Below the pieces are notes generated by a model that was given only the letters and a program-made list of their open reading frames with translations, ran no database searches and was not told the DNA's origin. From the NCBI GenBank assembly GCA_013911195.1, contig JACETS010000089.1:1-9924 (forward strand): DNA of 9,924 bases, written 5' to 3'. The position numbers and the translations under genes were made by a program. Shown piece after piece: positions 1 to 6,708 of the stretch. This DNA is from Verrucomicrobiales bacterium (GTDB taxonomy: Bacteria > Verrucomicrobiota > Verrucomicrobiia > Verrucomicrobiales > DEV007). The stretch's first letter is position 1, and every line of letters starts with the position of its first letter.

Positions 1-225
1 AAAAAAGCGGCTACGGACTTTCTTGAAGTTTTATCAAAAACAGAAAGTTATTTATCAGATCGGTCTGGAGAAAAATTTACAGCCGGTGATGTAGCAAACA
101 ATATTCAAGAAAATGAAGAAGCTACTTTTCATGCTCTTCATCACCTTTCCTCAAATCGGGATGATATCAGTGCCGAAATTGGAGAATCACCTGAAGCCGA
201 TCATTTTGTCAGAGGCAAAAGTTAA
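1..225 (+). CDS. C-terminal fragment of an unrecognised protein (5' end outside window)
   Basis: Frame 1 is open from the first base to a TAA at 223-225, giving 74 residues of the C-terminus of a protein whose start lies upstream. I do not recognise the family. The segment is soluble and acidic, with no membrane helix or signal. The stretch FTAGDVANNIQENEEATFHA (about residues 30-49) has the alternating pattern of a helix-turn-helix or winged-helix module, followed by HHLSSNRDDI. That is only a resemblance and could be chance. The stop is 20 bases before the glnD start, so this gene and glnD could be co-transcribed, which would place the unknown gene upstream in a glnD operon. Confidence that it is coding rests on the open frame, ordinary codon use and tight spacing to glnD. 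Confidence 0.6.
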   Translation, partial: KKAATDFLEVLSKTESYLSDRSGEKFTAGDVANNIQENEEATFHALHHLSSNRDDISAEIGESPEADHFVRGKS

Positions 226-245
226 CGGAAAGCATAAGAACTCAA

Positions 246-2999
246 ATGGGTAATGCTCAACTACAAAGCCTCAGTCAACATGCCAAACAAAGGCTTGATA
301 GAAAGAAAACAGCCGATTTAGACCGAAAGGACAAATTAGAACTATACAAAAGATTTTTAAAAACTGAAGAGCATAGAATTTTATTATACCACCGAAGCGG
401 AGGATCCGCCCTAAGGGTATCTAAGCGCAGAGCTGATCTTATAATGATCCTTCTACGTCACTTATACAGAGACGCTGTTGATTCTTCAAAAAACAACAAA
501 CCCGATGTCACACTCGTAGCAATAGGTGGATTTGGTCGAGGTCGACTTAACCCTTGTAGTGATGTTGACTTACTTTTTCTTCATCCAAAAGGCGCAAAAG
601 GTTTACCAAAAGAAGCCTCAGACCTAATAGAAAGCATTCTTTATATGCTATACGACTGTGGTTTCAAAGTTGGACATGCTGTCAGATCTATCAAGGAAAC
701 TATCAGTGAAGCCAATACAGACGATCGGACCAAGTCATCGATGATTGAATCAAAGATACTTTTTGGTGATGAAGATTTATACAAGTCAATGATGAATGAA
801 TTCTATAAGAATTGCATTAAAGGGTTCGAAAAAGATTATCTTAAAAGACGCCTTGAAGATATAAGACTTCGTCATCTCAAATGGAGTCAGACTCCTTTTT
901 TACAGGAACCTCACGTAAAGGAAGGATGTGGAGGCTTAAGAGATTATCACAATCTCATATGGATTAATTATGTAAGAAGAAAAAGTACGGACATTAAAGA
1001 TCTCGTGAAATCGAAAATGCTTACAGAAAGTGATTATAAGAAAATCAGAAAAGCATATGAATTTTTACTGCGAGTCAGAAATGAAATGCATTACATTCAA
1101 AAGAGATCAACTGACATTCTCACATTACAACTTCAAGGTGAGATCGCGGTAAACTTACGATATAAACAAAGAGGAATACTTAAAAAAATCGAATCTTTCA
1201 TGAGAGATTATTACACACATAGTAATAATCTATTCTTAATTGCTAAAGAAGTAGGTGATCGTTTCTACCTCGAAGAAAGAGAGTTCGAGAACAAAAAGCC
1301 TATAATAGGTTTCCTTGCGAGGAGAAAATATAAAGTTGAGAATTTTGATGGCTTTATATCAAAGAACAATCGGATTTATCCTGCTTCAGAAGAAGTATTC
1401 CGTGAAGACCCAGGCCGGTTAATTCGTATTTTTCAACATGCTCAAGTCAGGCACCTTAGGCTTGCACCAGAGCTTACAGAAATTATTAAGAGTAATTGGA
1501 AAATCATCAATAGAGTATTCAGATACAGTGATTCTAATCGTGACACTTTCGAGGCAATTCTATCGCGAAAAGGGGAAGTTGGTGGAGCATTAAGAAATAT
1601 GCATAGCTCAGGCATATTAGGTCGTTATTTACCCGAATTTGGAGCATTAACAAATCTCGTACAACATGAATTCTTCCATCGCTACTCAGCAGATGAACAT
1701 ACTTTAAGAGTCACTGAAGAGTTGGATAAATTAGCCGTTGGTGAAGATAAAAGAAATCGACTCTACAGAAGGATATACAACGAAATGGAGGACCCCTTTG
1801 TTCTTTACCTTGCTGTTCTTCTCCATGACGCTGGCAGGGCATTAAATTCCTCCAACCACGAAGACGCCAGCGCAACGCTTGCTCAAAGTGTTGCCCGAAG
1901 ATTTTCCTTAAAAACAAAAAGAAGAAAATTACTTCTATTTCTGGTTAACTCTCATCTAGAACTATGGAGAACAGCAAATACAAAAAATATTGATGATCCA
2001 GCCACAATCATCAAGTTTGCAAAAATGGTAGGATCAGTCAGAAGTTTAAATTATTTAATGCTATTAACTTATGCTGATTCTAGAGGTACTGATCTTAGAT
2101 CTTGGACCGAAACAAAAGAAGCACCATTAAGGTTTCTTTATTATGAAACACTTGAATACTTAGAAGACGCCGATTCTTTTTCTGCAAGACGTAAGGAATC
2201 TCAGGAAGAGTTACTAAAAAGAGTCACCGAAAAACTACCCCAAAGCCATCATTCTACAGCTATATCTCATTTCGAAAAAATGCCTTTGCGTTACTTTCAG
2301 AGGCGAGAGGCTTCCCACATTTCAAGGCACATTAAATTATTAGTCGACTATTTTAAGAGTTGGGCAACATCAAAGTTATTACCTCAGCCAACACTCCATT
2401 GGCGAGAAATTAAAGAACAAGGCAGTAGTGATTTTACAGTCATCTGGCAAGACCAGCATAAACTTGCCTCGTGCCTAACCGGAGCTTTAGCGGCACAAAA
2501 AATAAATATTATTTCTGCAGAATTTTTCTCTCGAGACGATGAAGTCGTCTTTGACATTTTTAGAGTTTGTACAACTAACTTCGAGGCAGTTACATCAAAA
2601 AATAAGAAAAAAAATATTGAGAAACTACTAATATCCGGCCTTCATAATGAAGATTTTTCTTATTCAGAGTTAATTAATAAAGCAACACAAGAACTCCTAG
2701 ATTGGCATGAACTTGCCGACCAATTTCCTCAAAGAGTTTATATTAACAATCAATCCGACGAGAAACATACATTAATTGAGATTCAAGCTCTTGACCGGAT
2801 TGGTCTTCTTCATAAAATTCTATCTGAGATAGCTAAATTTGATCTTGAGGTTATTCATGCCAGAATCACAACCACCCGTGGAGCTGCAATCGATACAATA
2901 TATGTAGTTAATTCTAACGGTAAAAAAATAACCAAAAAGGAGGATTTAGATCAACTTCTAGAAGGACTTCAAAAGGCTATTGAAATTAAATCACCCTAA
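246..2999 (+). CDS. glnD: GlnD, [protein-PII] uridylyltransferase / uridylyl-removing enzyme
   Basis: This bifunctional cytoplasmic nitrogen sensor uridylylates PII proteins (GlnB/GlnK) when glutamine is low and removes UMP when glutamine is high. At 917 residues it has the usual length (E. coli about 890) and the full domain order. The nucleotidyltransferase motif GGFGRGRLNPCSDVDLLFL spans residues 94-112, with S105 and the metal-binding D106 and D108. The family signature EGCGGLRD is at 226-233. The HD hydrolase domain covers about 480-620, with H485 (DEHT), H527-D528, H570 and D611. Two ACT domains (about 728-775 and 841-890) should bind glutamine. All key residues appear present. The HD signature reads HDAGRA where many GlnD proteins have HDI(A/G)KG. 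The ATG at 246 follows only a weak GGAAAG-like element. No PII or amtB gene is adjacent, so its partner must be encoded elsewhere. Confidence 0.96.
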   Translation: MGNAQLQSLSQHAKQRLDRKKTADLDRKDKLELYKRFLKTEEHRILLYHRSGGSALRVSKRRADLIMILLRHLYRDAVDSSKNNKPDVTLVAIGGFGRGRLNPCSDVDLLFLHPKGAKGLPKEASDLIESILYMLYDCGFKVGHAVRSIKETISEANTDDRTKSSMIESKILFGDEDLYKSMMNEFYKNCIKGFEKDYLKRRLEDIRLRHLKWSQTPFLQEPHVKEGCGGLRDYHNLIWINYVRRKSTDIKDLVKSKMLTESDYKKIRKAYEFLLRVRNEMHYIQKRSTDILTLQLQGEIAVNLRYKQRGILKKIESFMRDYYTHSNNLFLIAKEVGDRFYLEEREFENKKPIIGFLARRKYKVENFDGFISKNNRIYPASEEVFREDPGRLIRIFQHAQVRHLRLAPELTEIIKSNWKIINRVFRYSDSNRDTFEAILSRKGEVGGALRNMHSSGILGRYLPEFGALTNLVQHEFFHRYSADEHTLRVTEELDKLAVGEDKRNRLYRRIYNEMEDPFVLYLAVLLHDAGRALNSSNHEDASATLAQSVARRFSLKTKRRKLLLFLVNSHLELWRTANTKNIDDPATIIKFAKMVGSVRSLNYLMLLTYADSRGTDLRSWTETKEAPLRFLYYETLEYLEDADSFSARRKESQEELLKRVTEKLPQSHHSTAISHFEKMPLRYFQRREASHISRHIKLLVDYFKSWATSKLLPQPTLHWREIKEQGSSDFTVIWQDQHKLASCLTGALAAQKINIISAEFFSRDDEVVFDIFRVCTTNFEAVTSKNKKKNIEKLLISGLHNEDFSYSELINKATQELLDWHELADQFPQRVYINNQSDEKHTLIEIQALDRIGLLHKILSEIAKFDLEVIHARITTTRGAAIDTIYVVNSNGKKITKKEDLDQLLEGLQKAIEIKSP

Positions 3000-3001
3000 T
3001 T

Positions 3002-3035
3002 AAGATGATTTTTTGCTAACAGAAATAATCATCCT
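3002..3035. repeat. Weak inverted repeat after glnD
   Basis: AAGATGATT (3002-3010) and AATCATCCT (3027-3035) can form a 9-bp stem with one G-U pair and a 16-base loop, starting just 2 bases after the glnD stop. There is no T-run after the right arm, so it is not a standard intrinsic terminator. It could be an mRNA 3'-end stabiliser or chance in an A+T-rich spacer. The rest of the 115-base gap (to 3114) shows no convincing promoter: a TTGACT at 3061-3066 has no matching -10 box at 16-18 bases. Confidence 0.3.
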
Positions 3036-3114
3036 AGTGCAGATTAGACGCTTGCCCTAATTGACTAGATCAATAAAAATAGAGCTTGAACAAAATCACT
3101 AATTTAAAAGAAAC

Positions 3115-4140
3115 ATGAGCAAACCAAAACTTCACAATGCAATGTGGCCAGGACTCGTCGGCAAAGGCGACGATGAAGGCCAGGAACCTCCCATCAGTCT
3201 TGAGAGAATGCTTGAACTTACAGCCGCCGCAGAGGTCGATGGTACAAAGTTTGATGGAATCGACTACTTCCTCTTTCTTCCTCACACCGATCCGACTGCA
3301 AGTGATGATGATCTCAAAGGCATCGCAGATATGATTCAGTCTAAGGGTTTTGATGTTGGCTCTTTAGTAGCACCAATCTGGCCAGGAACAGTTGGAGACT
3401 CGGCTATGGGCAATGGGGAACAACAAGCAAAATTTCTTGAGGCGGTCAGAATGGCTTGTCGAATCGCAGGTGTCTTTAATGACCATGGTGTCCGCAAACA
3501 CGGTGTAATTAGAATCGACTCTGCCGAGTTCGGCGTTGAAAAATGGGGAGAAGATGCTCCAGGAAATACTGCTAAAATTGTTGAGACCTTCAAGGAAGCC
3601 GCAAAGATTGCTGCAGACAGTGGAGAAAGATTAGCTGCTGAAGGAGAAATTTGTTGGGCTGGAATGCACAGCTGGAAAGACATGCTCGATATACTAGAAG
3701 GCGTTGGCATGCCTGACTCGCTTGGATTCCAAGCGGACCTCGCTCATACATATCTTTACCTTCTAGGATATAACGCCCCAGAACATGCACTCGTAAGTGA
3801 AAACTACAGTGACGAGGAATTTTGGTCGGCCTATGAAACCATGACGGATAAACTTCGTCCGTGGACAATTGATTTTCACGTTGCTCAAAATGATGGAACC
3901 GTTCACGGAGCGGGAACTCATGACAAGACTGGAAAGCACTGCCCTGCAGATGATCCTAACGGAAAATTAGATATCGTTAAAGCATCGGGTTACTGGCTCA
4001 AAGATGCACAAGAAAGAGGAATCGAACACATTTGCTGGGATGGATGCATGTTCCCAAATGAGATGCTTGAAAAGGTAGACACATGGAACACCATTCTTGA
4101 TACCATGATCAAAGTTCGTGATGCTCATGGTTGGAGTTAG
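3115..4140 (+). CDS. Xylose-isomerase-like TIM-barrel protein (sugar phosphate isomerase/epimerase family)
   Basis: A 341-residue cytoplasmic protein without signal peptide that fits the AP-endonuclease-2/xylose isomerase-like TIM-barrel superfamily, whose members isomerise or epimerise sugars or related polyols at a divalent metal. Plausible metal or catalytic residues lie at the ends of successive barrel strands: E176/E178 (AAEGEICWAG), D208 and H211 (FQADLAHTY), H255 (IDFHVAQNDG), H275 followed by an acidic segment (GKHCPADDPNGKLD, 273-286), and D309 (HICWDG). The early segment FDGIDYFLFLP (46-56) fits the first or second barrel strand. The substrate cannot be named from sequence. PVC genomes carry many paralogues of this superfamily, often in sugar or inositol catabolism, but neighbours here give no pathway. 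The ATG at 3115 has no good Shine-Dalgarno (AAAAGAAAC precedes it). A strong terminator closes the gene, so it probably ends its transcript. Confidence 0.8.
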   Translation: MSKPKLHNAMWPGLVGKGDDEGQEPPISLERMLELTAAAEVDGTKFDGIDYFLFLPHTDPTASDDDLKGIADMIQSKGFDVGSLVAPIWPGTVGDSAMGNGEQQAKFLEAVRMACRIAGVFNDHGVRKHGVIRIDSAEFGVEKWGEDAPGNTAKIVETFKEAAKIAADSGERLAAEGEICWAGMHSWKDMLDILEGVGMPDSLGFQADLAHTYLYLLGYNAPEHALVSENYSDEEFWSAYETMTDKLRPWTIDFHVAQNDGTVHGAGTHDKTGKHCPADDPNGKLDIVKASGYWLKDAQERGIEHICWDGCMFPNEMLEKVDTWNTILDTMIKVRDAHGWS

Positions 4141-4167
4141 AGCTCTAAACAAAATCAAAACTATCAC

Positions 4168-4202
4168 AAAAGCCGCAGACGATTCTGTCTGCGGCTTTTT
4201 TT
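4168..4202 (+). terminator. Rho-independent terminator after the TIM-barrel gene
   Basis: A perfect 10-bp GC-rich stem, AGCCGCAGAC (4171-4180) with GTCTGCGGCT (4187-4196), closes a 6-base loop GATTCT and is followed directly by six T (4197-4202). Preceding A residues (4168-4170) can pair with the first T residues and lengthen the stem. It starts about 27 bases after the TIM-barrel stop. Because of the A-run on the left it could also work weakly in the minus direction, but no minus-strand gene ends there. Confidence 0.95.
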
Positions 4203-4223
4203 CAGCAAATAAAAGTTAAAAAA

Positions 4224-5105
4224 GTGTTTCGTGACTATTCGAAGCTGCACCTAGTTGTCATACTCTGGGGCTTTACCGCAATCTTGGGAAAATTAATTGA
4301 TCTTGATAGCCCGGTACTGGTTTTTTATCGAGTCGGAGCTTCGGCACTGATCCTCGCCATAATTATTACTCTACTGAAAATAAAAAAAGTAGACAACAAA
4401 AGCAGTCGGTTAAAAATGATTGCTAATGGCCTTCTTCTGGGGACTCATTGGACGCTTTTTTTTCTGGCAGTAAAGATTGCCAATGTTTCAGTTTGTATGA
4501 TTGGCATGGCAACGACTTCTTTATGGACTGCCATTCTTGAACCACTCATAATCAAAGAACGATCATTCAAGAGGTATGAATTTGGATTGGGGGGAATAAT
4601 GATTGCAGCGATAATGCTAATAACAGGTGGAGATTTTAATTATTATTTAGGATTAATTATTGCCATTATTTCCGCCGGAATTGGCACCCTTTTTTCAATC
4701 ATAAATAGTAAATTTACTAAAAATCACCACCATTACTCGATCGCTTTTTATCAAATGTTGGGAGCAACGGCCATTGCAGGGTTCACCATCATCGGCGTTA
4801 GTTTTTGGAGAGATTCTTTACCTCAAATGACTTTAAGTTTCTCCGATTTTAACTGGCTAATGCTGTTGGTCTGTTTTTGTACTGTTTACGCTTATGCGCA
4901 ATACATAGAGTTATTGAAAAGATTAAGCGTATTTACAATCCATCTGGCCTATAATCTGGAACCAGTCTACGGGATGATATTTGCGGCATTTTTCTTTAAA
5001 GAACATCATCTCTTTGGGCCATTATTCTATTGCGGAGCAGCTATAATTTTTATATCTGTCATAATTCATCCATATTTCGAAAAAACAGCAAAACAAGCTC
5101 ACTGA
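4224..5105 (+). CDS. EamA/DMT-family 10-TM inner-membrane transporter (GTG start)
   Basis: A 293-residue hydrophobic protein with about ten predicted membrane helices (roughly 8-24, 29-50, 64-83, 88-109, 119-134, 140-161, 172-193, 209-228, 237-257, 263-282). This is the classic duplicated 5+5 EamA architecture of the drug/metabolite transporter superfamily. Family-like features are the opening WGFTAILGKL (15-24), the arginine after helix 2's start (FYR, 34-36), ATTSLWTAILEPL at the end of helix 4, and the symmetric NLEPVYGMIFAAFFFKE near helix 9. Such proteins usually export small metabolites or amino acids; the substrate is not predictable. I chose the GTG at 4224 because helix 1 starts about 8 residues later and no ATG occurs before residue 65. 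There is no Shine-Dalgarno, and a terminator ends only 21 bases upstream. The wording of helix 1 recalls Bacteroidota DMT proteins (an impression, not a search). Confidence 0.88.
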   Translation: MFRDYSKLHLVVILWGFTAILGKLIDLDSPVLVFYRVGASALILAIIITLLKIKKVDNKSSRLKMIANGLLLGTHWTLFFLAVKIANVSVCMIGMATTSLWTAILEPLIIKERSFKRYEFGLGGIMIAAIMLITGGDFNYYLGLIIAIISAGIGTLFSIINSKFTKNHHHYSIAFYQMLGATAIAGFTIIGVSFWRDSLPQMTLSFSDFNWLMLLVCFCTVYAYAQYIELLKRLSVFTIHLAYNLEPVYGMIFAAFFFKEHHLFGPLFYCGAAIIFISVIIHPYFEKTAKQAH

Positions 5106-5139
5106 TCAGCTTGAACATTAGATGAAAAACTAGTAATAT

Positions 5140-5149
5140 AGGAATTTCC
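5140..5149 (+). promoter_or_regulatory. Shine-Dalgarno element of the PSCyt1-WD40 gene
   Basis: AGGA at 5140-5143 lies six bases before the ATG at 5150, the only well-placed ribosome binding site in the window, and it supports that start. Just upstream, TTGAAC (5111-5116) and TAATAT (5134-5139) are 17 bases apart and look like a sigma-70 promoter. That promoter would start transcription about 3-4 bases before the ATG and exclude the AGGA. The two readings conflict, and the ribosome site is the simpler one. Confidence 0.5.
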
Positions 5150-6652
5150 ATGAGACCGCTTATTTCCCAGAAAAGACTTTCAGTTTTACTAGTACTTGCA
5201 GCCTTAAATTCATTGGCCCTAAGCGCCGAGGAGAATCAAACTAAAGCGGTCAGTTTCTACAAGGACATTAGACCAATTTTCCAAGCAAATTGTCAGGGCT
5301 GTCACCAACCATCAAAAGACAAGGGAAAGTACATCATGACGGATTTCGCAAAATTAATCCAGGGTGGTGATAGTGGGGACCCGGCGATAGTTCCTGGCGA
5401 CCCACAAAACAGTTACTTGGTTGAGGTCATCACCCCCATTGATGGTGAAGCAGAAATGCCTCAGAAGGCGGATCCACTTCATGAAACTGAAATTGCGTTG
5501 ATCAACAAATGGGTCCTTGAGGGAGCCAAAGACGATACCCCAGAGGGAGCTAAACAAAAGTTTACCGCCGAAAATCCACCGGAGTATATTCAACCTCCTG
5601 TAGTTACCGCGCTTGACTACTCACCTGACGGGACACTTTTAGCTGTTTCAGGATTTCACGAAGTTCTTCTTAATAAAGCTGATGGTTCTGCCATTGAATC
5701 AAGACTCGTCGGTCTCTCAGAAAGAATTGAATCTATTTCTTTTTCTCCTGATGGGAAAAAGATCGCCGTGACTGGTGGACTACCAGCCAGAATGGGTGAG
5801 CTTCAGGTTTGGAATACCGAAACGAGGAAACTCAACATATCTGTTCCAGTAACATATGACACAATATACGGCGGGAGCTGGTCCCCCGACGGCTCATTAA
5901 TTGCCTTCGGATGCTCTGACAATACGGTCCGTGCCGTAAATGCTACGACAGGCAAGCAAGTGCTTTTCATGGGAAGCCATAACGACTGGGTCATTGATAC
6001 GGTTTTTTCTGTCAAAGGAGATTATCTTTCATCGGTTGGTCGTGACATGTCCGCCAAACTAACCAAAATTGATGAGCAAAGGTTTATCGATAACATCACC
6101 TCGATAACACCCAAGGCCTTAAAGGGAGGAATATTAACTGTCACAAGACACCCAACCCAAGACCATATTCTTTTTGGCGGTGCCGACGGAGTCCCTAAAA
6201 TTTACAGAATGCAACGGGTCAAAAAACGTGAGATCGGTGATGATTCGAATCAGCTTTGGAATCTTCCGCCCCTCAAAGGAAGAATTTTTTCAGTTGATTG
6301 GAGCAGCGACGGTAAACTTATAGCAGCAGGAAGTAGTCTCGACGGTAAGGGATACCTCCACATTTATGGCATAGATCCTGAATATAAAGTACCTGGAGAC
6401 ATCGATGGAATCATTAAAAAACCTGTCCAAAGCCGTAATGGTGGCGAGAAAAATAAACTAAATGACTACTTTAAAAACGGCGTCAAAACAATCGCCACCA
6501 TTGAATCTATTACATCTGGAGTCTATGCAGTAGCCTTTAATCCAGAAGCCAGCAGAGTAGCCGCAGCGGGATCAGATGGCCTTGTTCGAGTTTATGACAC
6601 TACTAACGGAGAAAAGGTACATGAATTTGTCCCAGTACCCATTAACCGATAA
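5150..6652 (+). CDS. Exported PSCyt1-type cytochrome c / WD40 beta-propeller protein
   Basis: A 500-residue protein with an N-terminal signal peptide (basic RPLISQKR, hydrophobic 11-25, likely cut after LALSA near 26), so it acts outside the cytoplasm. Residues about 35-130 match the planctomycete cytochrome c domain (PSCyt1): FYKDIRPIFQANCQGCH holds the heme motif C48-x-x-C51-H52, and AEMPQKADPL supplies M103 as a plausible second axial ligand. From 150 to 490 there are about seven WD40-like units, several with the S-P-D-G turn (158-161, 199-202, 245-248), starting near 152, 193, 239, 281, 328, 379 and 458, enough for a full seven-bladed propeller. The stop is 56 bases before the DUF1549/DUF1553 gene, and this pairing is typical of PVC genomes. 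The pair probably works together, perhaps as a cell-envelope redox or binding complex; the true reaction is unknown. Confidence 0.9.
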   Translation: MRPLISQKRLSVLLVLAALNSLALSAEENQTKAVSFYKDIRPIFQANCQGCHQPSKDKGKYIMTDFAKLIQGGDSGDPAIVPGDPQNSYLVEVITPIDGEAEMPQKADPLHETEIALINKWVLEGAKDDTPEGAKQKFTAENPPEYIQPPVVTALDYSPDGTLLAVSGFHEVLLNKADGSAIESRLVGLSERIESISFSPDGKKIAVTGGLPARMGELQVWNTETRKLNISVPVTYDTIYGGSWSPDGSLIAFGCSDNTVRAVNATTGKQVLFMGSHNDWVIDTVFSVKGDYLSSVGRDMSAKLTKIDEQRFIDNITSITPKALKGGILTVTRHPTQDHILFGGADGVPKIYRMQRVKKREIGDDSNQLWNLPPLKGRIFSVDWSSDGKLIAAGSSLDGKGYLHIYGIDPEYKVPGDIDGIIKKPVQSRNGGEKNKLNDYFKNGVKTIATIESITSGVYAVAFNPEASRVAAAGSDGLVRVYDTTNGEKVHEFVPVPINR

Positions 6653-6708
6653 ATCCAGTTTAACACTTTATTAATTACGAATTTAATCTGAATCACTCCC
6701 TAAATTTG

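Noticed and set aside
3061..3089. Possible sigma-70 promoter (TTGACT) before the TIM-barrel gene
   Set aside because: There is no acceptable -10 hexamer at 16-18 bases; in an A+T-rich spacer a single -35-like hexamer is expected by chance.
3336..3710. Minus-strand open frame of 124 codons inside the TIM-barrel gene
   Set aside because: It lies entirely opposite a well-supported gene, its translation is serine/proline/alanine-rich without family features, and it has no ribosome site; it is a shadow frame.
5094..5113. CAAGCT/AGCTTG inverted repeat over the EamA stop codon as a terminator
   Set aside because: The stem is only 6 bp, it is not GC-rich, and no T-run follows, so it does not meet terminator criteria.
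6653..6708. Spacer between the cytochrome-WD40 and DUF1549/DUF1553 genes examined for a terminator or promoter
   Set aside because: No hairpin with a T-run and no paired -35/-10 boxes; this agrees with co-transcription of the two genes.
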